Part shown: positions 43,853 through 52,484 of the stretch, in pieces
Position numbering within the stretch: the first letter of the stretch is position 1
How the letters are laid out: each line of letters opens with the position of its first letter
DNA from: Candidatus Nitrosopumilus sp.
GTDB taxonomy: Archaea; Thermoproteota; Nitrososphaeria; Nitrososphaerales; Nitrosopumilaceae
DNA: 64,000 nucleotides
Direction of reading: 5' to 3'
Assembly: GCA_029263475.1 (NCBI GenBank)
Contig: JAJCXK010000087.1
Coordinates: 1-64,000, forward strand
Notes under the pieces: model-generated
What the model was told of the DNA's origin: nothing
The model's database searches: none
What the model saw: the letters and a program-made list of their open reading frames with translations, nothing else
Program-made: the position numbers and the translations under genes

Positions 43853-44874
43853 GATGCCGAAAGTGTATCTTCTAAATTAAATGAATTTTCTACAAAATAT
43901 TCAACACGTGTTTTTTTGAATTCTCGAGAGCTGAAAAGAATATTGTATTCATCCACATTAATTTGATCTTGTATTGTTTTTGCCACTTCATGTGCCTCAT
44001 CTTGAGTTTTACAATGAATCATTGAAAAAACATTGTAAGGCCAATCAGCATATGTAGGTCTCTCATAACAATGGCTTACCTGTGGAAATGAGCCCAATGT
44101 TTCGCCAACTTGTTTAATTCGATCTTCAGGAACTTTCCATACAATCATACCATTTGCAGTGAATCCTACTTGTCGATGTCTTAAGATTGCAGCGAATCTT
44201 CGCATAACGCCAATATCTTCATAATGTTTCATTTTTTCAAATAATTCGTTTTCGGTTATTCCAAGATTTTTTGCTGCAAGGACAAAAGGTTCATCAATAA
44301 TATCCATATCTTTTTGCAATTCGCGAATAAAGTCTTTATCCTCTTCAGTTGGAATAAACTCAATATTTTTAATTTCTTTTTTCGCTTCACTAGGGGCAAT
44401 GTCATGTTTCTTGTCATCTACCATGTCAAGCTTAACACCAATTTTGAATAGTTGTAAAGTTGGAAGCATTCTAACTTTTTCAATTCCTTTTAGAACATTG
44501 AATTTTTCAAGTTCAGCTTTCAAATCAGCACCTGGAGGAACTGCCAGAGTAAACCAAAGATTGAATTGGTGATCTCGTTCATAGTTATGACTCACACCAG
44601 GATGACGATTGATTTGGCTTGCAACATAATCTAATTTATCAGACTCAATCTCCATAGCTACTAAAGAACTAGTATAACCTAATTTTCTAGTATCAAAAAT
44701 TGCACTCAATTGTCTTAGAACGCCTATTTCTTTTAATCCATCCAGACGAGATTTGATATCTTCAGGAGTGGTACCAAATTTTTTGGCAATTGCATCAAAA
44801 GGTCTTGTTACTAAAGGAAAAGTCCATTGAATTTCATTTAGAAGTTCTTTATCAGATTCATCTATAGAAGACAA
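43849..44874 (-). CDS. Siroheme decarboxylase-like AhbA-AhbB fusion (Lrp/AsnC fold)
   Basis: The 341-residue protein has two tandem AhbA/AhbB-like units, each with an Lrp/AsnC-type winged helix and ligand-binding domain: residues 1-165 and 190-341. In separate form AhbA and AhbB make a complex that removes two carboxyls from siroheme, the first step of the archaeal heme route. RHRQVGFTANGMIVW near 243 is typical of AhbB and RDHQFNLWFTL near 100 of AhbA. Fusion into one chain explains the size. The AhbC and AhbD radical SAM enzymes are not in this window. A DNA-binding role is a less likely alternative. Confidence 0.87.
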   Translation of the reverse strand: MSSIDESDKELLNEIQWTFPLVTRPFDAIAKKFGTTPEDIKSRLDGLKEIGVLRQLSAIFDTRKLGYTSSLVAMEIESDKLDYVASQINRHPGVSHNYERDHQFNLWFTLAVPPGADLKAELEKFNVLKGIEKVRMLPTLQLFKIGVKLDMVDDKKHDIAPSEAKKEIKNIEFIPTEEDKDFIRELQKDMDIIDEPFVLAAKNLGITENELFEKMKHYEDIGVMRRFAAILRHRQVGFTANGMIVWKVPEDRIKQVGETLGSFPQVSHCYERPTYADWPYNVFSMIHCKTQDEAHEVAKTIQDQINVDEYNILFSSREFKKTRVEYFVENSFNLEDTLSAS

Positions 44875-44968
44875 TAAATCAGTAACTTAGTTATTCAATT
44901 AAAAATGTAGCTGGAATTTCACGCTCTGAATTTTAATACATAAATAGAAACTGAAATCCCTTTGATCG

Positions 44969-45622
44969 ATGATAGTCGATCTAAATCTCCAAAATAAAAA
45001 AATCGTCATTGTAGGCGGAGGAAATGAAGCACAAAAGAGAATCAATTCAACACTCAAACAAGAATGCAAAATCATCATAATTGCAGATTCTGTAAATTCA
45101 GAAATATCTAAACTAGCCAAAACTAAGAAAATTAAAATAATTAAACAAAAAATTACAGATACAAAATTTATTGCAAAATTAAAACCCAATTTGATCATTA
45201 CGACTACAAATGACAAAAAGGTGAATCAGAAAATTATCAATGCTGCAAAAAAGAAAGGCATCATAGTTTACAGTTCAGACAGTCCTGAAGATAGTGACTT
45301 TTCCAATCCTGCAATCATCGATTTTGAAAATATGATACAGATTGCAATTTTTACTAGAGGAAGAAGCCCAGCAATGTCAAAGAAAATCAAAGAAAAATCA
45401 GAAAAAGTACTCAAAAAAATAATCACAAAAGAAGACATTATACAGATTAAAATTCAAAAAATAGCAAGAGAATTAGCTAAAGACGTTATTTCTACTCAAA
45501 AGCGAAGAAGAGAATGTTTGCGTAGTATCATGAATGATAATGAGATTGATCAGTTAATTAAAGACGGCCAAGTGAAAAAAGCTGAAAAGCGAGCTATCAC
45601 AATATTGAGAAATTGGAAATGA
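44969..45622 (+). CDS. Precorrin-2 dehydrogenase/sirohydrochlorin ferrochelatase-like (Met8/CysG-N type)
   Basis: The N-terminal Rossmann motif IVIVGGGNEAQKR (residues 11-23) and the next segment NLIITTTND (about 73-81) match the NAD-dependent domain of Met8/CysG, which oxidises precorrin-2 to sirohydrochlorin. The fitting segment RGRSPAMSKKIKEK (about 130-143) is a known family site. The protein has 217 residues with a Lys-rich bias. It is the first gene of the run that leads into hemA and hemB. The ferrochelatase activity is not certain. Confidence 0.88.
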   Translation: MIVDLNLQNKKIVIVGGGNEAQKRINSTLKQECKIIIIADSVNSEISKLAKTKKIKIIKQKITDTKFIAKLKPNLIITTTNDKKVNQKIINAAKKKGIIVYSSDSPEDSDFSNPAIIDFENMIQIAIFTRGRSPAMSKKIKEKSEKVLKKIITKEDIIQIKIQKIARELAKDVISTQKRRRECLRSIMNDNEIDQLIKDGQVKKAEKRAITILRNWK

Positions 45623-46884
45623 ATCAAAATATAATCAATGCACGTGTTACTTTTCGTAACTCTCCAATTCACATTCTAGAACAATTTACAATTAAAGACC
45701 TGGATAATGCGTATGAGCAATTTAAAAATAATTCGGGATTGGATGAATGCGTAATTATTCAAACATGTAACAGGATCGAGTTATTCGGAAAATCCAAAAT
45801 GTATGATTCAAATAAAATCAAAAAAACATGGGCAACAATTACAGGTCTTGAAGAAGAGGCATTTAATGACAATATAGAATTTGTAAAAAATCATGATGCA
45901 TTACATCATTTATTGAAACTAACATCAGGGTTAGACTCTATGGTTTTGGGGGAAGAGCAAATTTTAGGTCAAATAAAAAACTCAATTACTTCGGCTAGAG
46001 AAGTTAAAGCCTCAGGGCAACATCTCAACACATTATTTGATAAAGCAATTCGAATAGGAACTAGAATTAGAAATTCAAGCGGAATAGGGGCAGGTGGAAT
46101 TTCAGTAGGTTCAATGGCAGTAAAGCTTGCAGAAGAAAACATTGATGAGTTAAAAATAAAAAAAGTATTGTTAATCGGTACGGGTGAAGTGTCAACTCTA
46201 GTTGCCAAATCATTACAAAGACGTGGCTATGCATTTGATGTAACAAGTAGAACAATTGGAAGATCAGAAACATTTTGCGAGACAATGGGAGGAAATCCAA
46301 TCAAGTTTGAAGATGTACTTTCAGGATTTAATAACTATGATGTAATTTTTGTAGCAACAACTGCACCATATTTTCTAGTTACAAACGAGAAAATTACTGA
46401 AGCTATGAAAAATAAGAGTAAGGGAATGATGATTCTAGATTTATCAAATCCCAGGACAGTGGATGAAAAAGTTGCAACCATAGGAGGTGTTAAGCTAATG
46501 AATCTTGATCAGATTGCAGAAATGGTAGAAAAGAACATGAACGCACGATTAAACAAGGTGAAAATAGTTGAAAATATAATTAACGAGGAAGTTTCTGTAT
46601 TAGAAGCCTCAATGAAAAGACTAGATGCAGAACCGCTTGTAAAAGACGTATTCAAAAGCATAGAGAATCTCAGAGAAAAAGAACTACAAAAAGCACTTCA
46701 AATGCTCGATGAAAAAGATGAGAAAAAGATCAAAATAATTGATGAATTAACTAAGGCCATTGTTGAAAGTATTGTGTCAACTCCAATGAATAACATCAGA
46801 AAAGCATCTGAACAAGGCAATCCAGATGCAGTAGAGTTAGCAAGCAAGCTGTTTGACTATAAAAAACAAAATCAAACAGACTAG
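45619..46884 (+). CDS. hemA: Glutamyl-tRNA reductase
   Basis: HemA reduces glutamyl-tRNA to glutamate 1-semialdehyde, the first step of the C5 heme pathway. The catalytic Cys sits in IIQTCNRIE (about residue 50), and GLDSMVLGEEQILGQIK (about 100-116) is the conserved second block. A Rossmann domain for NADPH (KVLLIGTGEVS, about 180) and a helical dimerisation tail follow. I choose ATG 45619, which overlaps the previous stop in ATGA; a TTG two codons earlier is possible. The next gene is hemB. Confidence 0.95.
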   Translation: MNQNIINARVTFRNSPIHILEQFTIKDLDNAYEQFKNNSGLDECVIIQTCNRIELFGKSKMYDSNKIKKTWATITGLEEEAFNDNIEFVKNHDALHHLLKLTSGLDSMVLGEEQILGQIKNSITSAREVKASGQHLNTLFDKAIRIGTRIRNSSGIGAGGISVGSMAVKLAEENIDELKIKKVLLIGTGEVSTLVAKSLQRRGYAFDVTSRTIGRSETFCETMGGNPIKFEDVLSGFNNYDVIFVATTAPYFLVTNEKITEAMKNKSKGMMILDLSNPRTVDEKVATIGGVKLMNLDQIAEMVEKNMNARLNKVKIVENIINEEVSVLEASMKRLDAEPLVKDVFKSIENLREKELQKALQMLDEKDEKKIKIIDELTKAIVESIVSTPMNNIRKASEQGNPDAVELASKLFDYKKQNQTD

Positions 46885-46914
46885 GATTATATTTTAGACT
46901 GAGAGAATTTTAAC

Positions 46915-47895
46915 ATGTCATTTCCAACTAGACGTCTTCGTCGCCTGAGAACATCAGATAAAATGAGAGAATTAGTTCAGGAAACAACACTTTCTCCAAA
47001 AGATTTCATTTGCCCAGTATTTGTTCAAGAAGATCTGGAAGAAAGAGTTCAGGTACAATCAATGTCAGAAATTGAAAGGTTGCCATTAAGCGATGTAAAT
47101 GATGAGGTTAAAAAAATCATAGATTTGGGAATTCCTGCAATCATGCTTTTTGGCATTCCTACCGAAAAGGATGAATCTGGAAGTTCAGCATTTGATGAAA
47201 ATGGAATTGTACAAAAAGCAATCTCACAGATTAGAGAAAAATTTGGAGATAAAATAGTAATTATGGCAGATGTCTGCCTATGTCAATTTACATCTACAGG
47301 ACATTGTGGAATCATTCAAGGGAACAAAATTGATAATGATATTAGCTTAGTAACCCTTGCAAAAATTGCGATCAGTCAAGCTAAAGCTGGAGTAGATACA
47401 GTATCACCATCAGCGATGATGGATGGTCAAGTTTCTGCAATAAGAAAAGCACTAGATGATGCGGGATTTACAGATGTATCGATAATGTCACATTCTGCCA
47501 AGCATCGTTCAAATTTTTACTCGCCATTTAGGGATGCTGCAGAGTGCGCACCGAAATTTGGAGACAGAAAAACATACCAGGTTCCATACACCAATGCAAG
47601 AGAAGCCATGATGGAAGTAGAGACAGACATTGAGGAAGGAGTAGACATTGTGATGATAAAACCAGCATTGTCATACTTGGATCTAATTGCAGAGACTAGA
47701 AGAAAATTCAATGTTCCAGTTTCAGCATATAGCGTTTCTGGAGAATATGCATTAGTAAAAGCCGCATCTCAGCTTGGATATGTAAATGAAAAAGACATCA
47801 CCCTAGAAATTTTGCATTCGATTAAAAGAGCAGGAGCAGACATGATTGTGACATATTTTGCAAAATCAGCTTCAAAATTCTTACAAGAATCATGA
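46915..47895 (+). CDS. hemB: Delta-aminolevulinic acid dehydratase (porphobilinogen synthase)
   Basis: HemB joins two 5-aminolevulinate molecules to porphobilinogen. The Cys-rich zinc site appears as MADVCLCQFTSTGHC near residue 117-131. Catalytic lysines lie in MSHSAKHRSNFYSPF (about residue 196) and VMIKPALSYLD (about 249). At 326 residues its length is normal. The next frame overlaps its stop by ATGA, linking an uncharacterised gene to it. The gene follows hemA by 30 nt, so they form one operon with the Met8-like gene. Confidence 0.96.
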   Translation: MSFPTRRLRRLRTSDKMRELVQETTLSPKDFICPVFVQEDLEERVQVQSMSEIERLPLSDVNDEVKKIIDLGIPAIMLFGIPTEKDESGSSAFDENGIVQKAISQIREKFGDKIVIMADVCLCQFTSTGHCGIIQGNKIDNDISLVTLAKIAISQAKAGVDTVSPSAMMDGQVSAIRKALDDAGFTDVSIMSHSAKHRSNFYSPFRDAAECAPKFGDRKTYQVPYTNAREAMMEVETDIEEGVDIVMIKPALSYLDLIAETRRKFNVPVSAYSVSGEYALVKAASQLGYVNEKDITLEILHSIKRAGADMIVTYFAKSASKFLQES

Positions 47896-48203
47896 GAAAC
47901 GACGAGCGTTTTGAAATTCAAAGGGCATTTGACTTATTGCCCCACGTAGTAGGCGCAAGCTGGACTGCCGTTTGGTTTCGAATGAAAGGAAACAAGAAGC
48001 CAACAAGAGAGGAATTCAGAGAGAAAACCATAGAATATTTGAAACTAGTGGAACCTGTCTTTAACTCATATCCAGATGATGATGAATTTGAAGAGATTTG
48101 TAAATACATAGAATTTAGAAAAAATGAAGAATACAGGAAGATTAAATCAGGAGAGAGTAAAGAAATTGAAGTCAGATATGACAGATATGTGGATTACGGC
48201 TAG
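47892..48203 (+). CDS. Uncharacterised 103-residue protein coupled to hemB
   Basis: The protein has 103 residues, is charged and helical, and begins MRNDERFEIQRAFDLLPHVVGASWTA. No Cys, membrane span or known motif is present. The ATGA overlap with hemB indicates co-translation, which suggests a link to tetrapyrrole synthesis, for example a small accessory or regulator, but this is inference. Its 3' end overlaps the convergent HD gene by 4 nt. I do not recognise the family. Confidence 0.7.
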   Translation: MRNDERFEIQRAFDLLPHVVGASWTAVWFRMKGNKKPTREEFREKTIEYLKLVEPVFNSYPDDDEFEEICKYIEFRKNEEYRKIKSGESKEIEVRYDRYVDYG

Positions 48204-48820
48204 ATCTCCCGTTTTAGATGGTGTAAGAATTTATTCAATACCATTGTCCTCATCTTTGCTTCCGCTTTACCAGATTTAGTGTTCATTAGAGACTCCAATT
48301 TGAGAAGTTTTTGAAAAAAGTGATCAATAGTCCACATTTCATCATCCGGAAGTCTTTTTTTACAAAAAGGATCATCCATTTTGTAAAACGATCTTCCAAG
48401 TGAGCCCCCCGTAGCGAAAACCCTTGCAATCCCTATTGCACCCAAGGCATCTAGCCGATCAGCATCCTGAAGAATTTTTCCTTCAACGGTTTCTGGAATT
48501 TTACCCTGTGAAAAACTATGATCACGAATGGCATCAGAGATTACAAGGATTTCTTCTTTAGAGAAATTATACTTTTTTAGAATTTGTTTTGATTTTTTTG
48601 AACTTTCAAGTGAAGACAGTTTAGAACGCTTATCAGATTTCGGATAGGATACAATATCATGCAATAATGCCGCACTAAGAACCGCTTTTTCATTCACCTT
48701 TTCTTTTTCACATATTTTTTTTGCATTTTTGTACACCCTCATAACATGTTCAAAATCATGTGCCGGATCATTGCCCATCAATAATTTAACCTCAGTTTTC
48801 AGTGAATCTATATCATTCAT
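48200..48820 (-). CDS. HD-domain phosphohydrolase
   Basis: The 206-residue protein carries an HD domain: HDFEHVMRV near residue 20 (first His), AALLHDIVSYPKSD near 50 (HD pair), IRDHSF near 92 and ILQDADRLDALG near 111 (last Asp). These metal ligands are complete, so activity on nucleotides or phosphate esters is likely. The family is close to YedJ/small HD hydrolases. Its start is directly next to the stop of the VTT gene upstream on the minus strand, so they share one message. Substrate unknown. Confidence 0.87.
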   Translation of the reverse strand: MNDIDSLKTEVKLLMGNDPAHDFEHVMRVYKNAKKICEKEKVNEKAVLSAALLHDIVSYPKSDKRSKLSSLESSKKSKQILKKYNFSKEEILVISDAIRDHSFSQGKIPETVEGKILQDADRLDALGAIGIARVFATGGSLGRSFYKMDDPFCKKRLPDDEMWTIDHFFQKLLKLESLMNTKSGKAEAKMRTMVLNKFLHHLKREI

Positions 48821-49441
48821 TTAGAATCTCCAGATTTTTGGTCTAACCAATTTAATTTTTCGTTCAGTAATCAACACAGTCCAATTAATCGATGCAAAGA
48901 GAACAATCAATAAAATTCCAACACCGTCAATTAACAAAATTCCGGTCAGACGATCTTCAAACATTTCTAAAAATGGAGTTAAAACAGCATTACCAAAATA
49001 GATCATTACGATATAGGAAATAGTTCTTCCAAACCAAAATCCTATGTAAATTCCAATACTTTTTGCACGCATTAGTCCATACGTGATAAACAACATGTTG
49101 CTTGGTAGAGGAGTTGCGCCAAACAAGAAAGATGCAATCATATATCCATATTTTTTTCGATTTAGATAATCTCCAATGGTATCAAGATTTGACTTTTGTT
49201 CTTCTGAAACAAACTTTCTAAACAACCCACTGATTTTTTTAAGAGTGAATCTACCAATGGTTGCGCCGGTAGATCCAACCATGGCAAGAAATACCACGTT
49301 CAAACTGGGATCAATTAGATAAAAGGAGGTCAAAACAATCCAGCTTGGAGGCATCAGAATTGGAGATGCATTAACACCGATCAACACTAGAAAGATTCCA
49401 AAATAGGATAATTCTCCAAATATTTCAAATATGTCAAACAT
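48821..49441 (-). CDS. VTT/DedA-like membrane protein
   Basis: The 206-residue protein has several hydrophobic spans and the VTT (SNARE-associated/DedA) features: a Pro-containing N-terminal segment (ILMPPSWIVLTSFYL near 28-42), an internal GSTGATIGRFTLKK region near 57 that resembles the family's G-rich re-entrant element, and a TPLPSNMLF segment near 110. Related proteins are involved in membrane lipid transport and scrambling. The HD gene begins right after its stop, suggesting a joint message. Exact role unknown. Confidence 0.82.
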   Translation of the reverse strand: MFDIFEIFGELSYFGIFLVLIGVNASPILMPPSWIVLTSFYLIDPSLNVVFLAMVGSTGATIGRFTLKKISGLFRKFVSEEQKSNLDTIGDYLNRKKYGYMIASFLFGATPLPSNMLFITYGLMRAKSIGIYIGFWFGRTISYIVMIYFGNAVLTPFLEMFEDRLTGILLIDGVGILLIVLFASINWTVLITERKIKLVRPKIWRF

Positions 49442-49624
49442 CTTTCAAAAATTATAACAATTTTTTGCTTCTAAACCCTTGTATCTATCCACAGTCAGAA
49501 GATAATTTCATTTTTATCCGAAAAATTACAAAAATTACAATTTTTTAAAAACAATGATCATGTATTGTAATAAATTGGATCAATCATGCAATATACTTAT
49601 AAGCAATTTCTACCTATTAGAAGA

Positions 49625-49747
49625 ATGTCTGAAATGATTTGGAAATGTTTTAGATGTAATTTATCGTTTAAAGACCATTATCTTGCTGAAATGCATAAAA
49701 ATATTTCAGAGCATTCAGTGACCAAAGTTAAATCAATTGTTGCGTAA
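49625..49747 (+). CDS. C2H2 zinc-finger mini-protein (40 aa)
   Basis: ATG 49625 opens 40 codons ending in TAA. The pattern is Cys8-x2-Cys11-x12-His24-x5-His30, a C2H2 finger with a longer His spacing, and the core residues Phe15 and Leu20 are in place. ACTTATAAGC near 49593-49602 is a TATA box about 27 nt before the ATG, so the gene is probably leaderless. It looks related in design to the 51-residue finger at 27908. Target and role unknown. Confidence 0.62.
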   Translation: MSEMIWKCFRCNLSFKDHYLAEMHKNISEHSVTKVKSIVA

Positions 49748-49790
49748 TCGCGCGATAACTTTAACAAAATTTGTAATTTTAATTAAAATT

Positions 49791-49894
49791 TGGTGCAGAG
49801 GGTGGGATTCGAACCCACGAACTCCTGAGAGAAGGGATTTCCTATTTTATGGATCTTGAGTCCCTCTCGGTTGACCGGGCTTCGATACCTCTGC
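49791..49894 (-). tRNA. tRNA-Leu (CAA) with a 16-nt intron and encoded CCA
   Basis: Read on the minus strand, GCAGAGG (49888-49894) pairs with CCTCTGC (49795-49801), followed by A and CCA down to 49791. The T arm GTGGG-TTCGAAT-CCCAC and a long variable arm of about 14 nt are type II tRNA marks. The anticodon loop reads CTCAAGA, anticodon CAA. A 16-nt intron follows position 37, after which the stem partner TCCCT pairs with AGGGA. All canonical stems are intact. Confidence 0.9.
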
Positions 49895-50014
49895 AATGAG
49901 TTGTAATATTCACCGATATTTCTCAATTACTATTGAGATAAACCGAAGATTCAGCAGATTATTTTCCTAATTTTTAACAAAGCTTATAATCGTGAAAACT
50001 CGACCCAAAATTAC

Positions 50015-50329
50015 ATGTCAGAATCTATACCAATTTCAGACGCAAAGAAAATGCGCAGTGGTGTCAATGTAGAAGCCGAAGTTAAAAGTAAAGGAGAGCC
50101 AAGAACAGTAAATCTCAAAAGCGGCGGAACCGTGGACGTCTGTGATGCAGTAATTTCTAACGGCGATGGAACTGAAGACAACCAAATGAAACTCACATTG
50201 TGGGGTGACGATATCAAAGCAGTCAATGTCGGAGATAAAGTTGTCATTTCAAATGGGTACACCAATGAGTTCAAAGGTGAAGTATCATTAACCAAAGGAA
50301 AATTTGGTAAGATGGATATCAATCCTTAG
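50015..50329 (+). CDS. OB-fold nucleic-acid-binding protein (SSB/RPA-like)
   Basis: The 104-residue protein is a single OB fold of the tRNA/helicase-type or RPA kind: VNVEAEVKSKGEPRTVNLKSGG near residue 17-38, VDVCDAVISNGDG, MKLTLWGDDIKAVNVGDKVVISNG near 58-81, where the typical D-x-I-x-x-V-x-x-G-D segment fits. Thaumarchaea use such short OB proteins for single-stranded DNA or RNA. It stands alone next to tRNA-Leu. Length is shorter than bacterial SSB. Confidence 0.85.
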   Translation: MSESIPISDAKKMRSGVNVEAEVKSKGEPRTVNLKSGGTVDVCDAVISNGDGTEDNQMKLTLWGDDIKAVNVGDKVVISNGYTNEFKGEVSLTKGKFGKMDINP

Positions 50330-50668
50330 TGATTTTTCAAACCTACATTATTTTTCAAATGTGTTTGCATTACAATTTTTAAATTATGTCAAAGATATTT
50401 GAGAATTATATCAACGGTTTAACGTTATACTAAAAATCAATTACACACATATCTTAGAATTCGAATCATAAACAGATACATCAAAGAAAATTAGAAATTA
50501 AAATTACATTGGACATTCATTTTGATTTACATTCATAACATAACATTGAACACACACAAAAGACGATAAAGAACAAACTAGTAATCGTAATTATTATCCA
50601 ATGTATTAATTTTAAAAATCACTTTTATCTATTTTAAAGAACTTTAGACAGCCTTAAGATTATTTTTA
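50330..50668. other. Intergenic region without features
   Basis: About 340 nt between the OB-fold gene and the 3' end of the coiled-coil gene holds AT-rich sequence with several ACATT and CACACA words but no credible frame, RNA or repeat. Confidence 0.5.
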
Positions 50669-51379
50669 TCAAATCTTTCTCTTAGCTGCAGTCTTCTTTG
50701 CAGCTGGCTTTCTCTTAGATGCAGTCTTCTTTGCAGCTGGCTTTCTCTTAGCTATTTTTTGCAATCTTGAAAATACATTATCTAACGATTTTTTAGCAGA
50801 TTCCTCAGCATTGATTTGTTTTTCCAATTCTCCTGCAAAACTTTTGGCAGATTTACGATTTGTGATCATTGTTTCACGAAGAGAGGGTTTGGATTTGGTT
50901 TGTTTTTGAATTTGTGAGGTAATTTTCGATTGCATATTAGAATAGTTTTCCACATCATCAGAAATATTCTTTGCAGTTTTTTGTCTGCTTTTAATTTCAG
51001 AAAGGAGGTCTTGTACATGATCGTTTAATGGGCGCAACCTAGCCTCAGCAGATTGTTTTTCATCAGAACCCTCAGCAAATTCAATTTCTTGTTCGGCCTT
51101 CTCAACACCATCCTTTTCGCGGCGTATCTTTTCTTGTGCAATTGCTATCAATCGTTCAATGCTTTCTAATTGAGAGGTTTTTCTTGCAAGTATTGCTGAG
51201 ACATTAGAGGATTCTTCGCGTTCTGATTCAATCTTTTTTTCAATAGAATTTAGACTTGAAGATGAACGTCTTTCTGCAGATTGAAATTCTTTGATTCGTA
51301 TCTCAGCCTTTTTTTTAAGTTTTGTCGCTTCTTGTTTTTCTTTGTGTAACTTAATTGCCAAATTTTCTAGTGATGCCAA
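50669..51379 (-). CDS. Coiled-coil protein with histone-H1-like C-terminal tail
   Basis: The 236-residue protein is coiled coil for most of its length (about residues 5-205), rich in Lys, Glu and Ser. The last 30 residues contain KRKPAAKKTA units, two almost identical 11-residue repeats ending KRK, as in bacterial histone-H1-like and eukaryotic H1 tails. The tail suggests DNA or RNA binding by charge. I use TTG 51379 (MASLENLA) because CTACTTAACC near 51403-51412 is a TATA-like element about 28 nt upstream; a longer start at 51391 is possible. Role in chromosome structure is inference. Confidence 0.75.
   Translation of the reverse strand: MASLENLAIKLHKEKQEATKLKKKAEIRIKEFQSAERRSSSSLNSIEKKIESEREESSNVSAILARKTSQLESIERLIAIAQEKIRREKDGVEKAEQEIEFAEGSDEKQSAEARLRPLNDHVQDLLSEIKSRQKTAKNISDDVENYSNMQSKITSQIQKQTKSKPSLRETMITNRKSAKSFAGELEKQINAEESAKKSLDNVFSRLQKIAKRKPAAKKTASKRKPAAKKTAAKRKI
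50676..50753 (-). repeat. 33-bp tandem repeat encoding the H1-like tail
   Basis: Two 33-bp copies at 50676-50708 and 50709-50741 differ at one base and are followed by a partial third copy (about 12 bp). Each codes for one 11-residue KRKPAAKKTA(A/S) unit. Such identity suggests recent tandem duplication, and copy number may vary among strains. Confidence 0.75.
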
Positions 51380-51515
51380 TGATATAATCAAAACAAAAGA
51401 GTCGGTTAAGTAGTGAATATGATCATGATTTGACTTTCAGGTTAAGAAAATTAACTTAATTTTAGCATCAAAATGATTTTTTAAAAAATATTAGTCAAGA
51501 GGTTTTACGGTATGC

Positions 51516-51827
51516 ATGGAATTTCATCCAAAAGATTTGCCGATATTCAAGACATATGATCTAAAAGATGAGAAAGACGCAAATGTTGCAGTTGAAGACA
51601 TGGTATCAATAGGATTTCAAACCCATAAGGAAGGGTTCAAGGTATTAATGCCAAAAGAAACAAGAACAGCAAAAAGAATAGGCTATACTGTAACAACAGG
51701 GGTAACTGCAGGACTCAGACAAAAAAAAGAAAACAGAGACATCAAATATTGGACATATCATCATGATGATAATCATTATGCAATTGTACTGATAAACAAC
51801 AGTGCTCTGACCGAGCTAGGTTTTTGA
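51516..51827 (+). CDS. Hypothetical protein (103 aa)
   Basis: The 103-residue protein starts MEFHPKDLPIFKTYDLKDEKDA and has a mix of acidic and basic residues. A His/Asp-rich segment YHHDDNHYAIVLIN (about 81-94) might bind metal but gives no family. No signal peptide or membrane span is seen. The 3' end overlaps the convergent PAP2 gene by 12 nt. The function is not known. Confidence 0.65.
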   Translation: MEFHPKDLPIFKTYDLKDEKDANVAVEDMVSIGFQTHKEGFKVLMPKETRTAKRIGYTVTTGVTAGLRQKKENRDIKYWTYHHDDNHYAIVLINNSALTELGF

Positions 51828-52484
51828 ACTGTCAAACATATTGTAGAGTTTGGTTCTCTTTGCCAGAACTCCTGCAAGCATCATTCCAATGACAGCTCCG
51901 CTAATGACATCCATCGGATAGTGCTGTAAAACATAGATCCTGCTAAGAGACATAATTACAGGATACAGCAATACAAGATACGCGCCGCGCGGAAATCTGT
52001 TTGACAATGCATATCCAAATATTATTGCAAATATCATAGATCTGGCAGCATGACCTGACGGATATGATGCATTATTCCCACCTTCACAGAATAATGCATA
52101 TGTATCCTGACTGATTGATAATGGAAATGGCGTTCCCTCATATTCAAAATTAGGCCTATCACGATCAACACCGCATTTTATGTAACCTGTAAGCAAAGTG
52201 GAAATTACAATCAATATCATCAGAGTAATTCCCATTCTTCGAGTTTTTGGAATTATCAAAATTAAAATTCCAAACATTAGCATGGTAAATGCATCACCAG
52301 ATTCATTTACAGATTGTATAATGATATCCAAAGTAGGATTCCCATCACCTTCAGAGAATGCAGAAACTATACTCTGATCAAAATTTTCTGTTAAACCAGA
52401 ATGAACAATAGCAGTGATCATTAGAAAAGAGATTGTCAGTAAAACAAAAGGTCGTGATCTAATATTAAAAATCCAATTTTGCAA
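51816..52484 (-). CDS. PAP2-family membrane phosphatase
   Basis: The 222-residue membrane protein has the three PAP2 motifs: KCGVDRDRP near residue 127 (KX6RP), PSGH near 161 and SRIYVLQHYPMD near 197 (SRX5HX3D), so the catalytic His and the phosphate ligands are complete. Five or six membrane spans flank these. Family members remove phosphate from lipid phosphates or isoprenoid diphosphates; for archaea polyprenyl diphosphate recycling for glycosylation is a candidate. It stands alone, convergent with the hypothetical gene. Confidence 0.9.
   Translation of the reverse strand: MQNWIFNIRSRPFVLLTISFLMITAIVHSGLTENFDQSIVSAFSEGDGNPTLDIIIQSVNESGDAFTMLMFGILILIIPKTRRMGITLMILIVISTLLTGYIKCGVDRDRPNFEYEGTPFPLSISQDTYALFCEGGNNASYPSGHAARSMIFAIIFGYALSNRFPRGAYLVLLYPVIMSLSRIYVLQHYPMDVISGAVIGMMLAGVLAKRTKLYNMFDSSKT

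Noticed and set aside
44899..45216. 105-residue minus-strand frame antisense to the Met8-like gene
   Set aside because: Hydrophobic Phe/Ile/Leu-rich composition is the expected antisense of a Lys/Asn-rich gene; the sense frame has a clear Rossmann motif.
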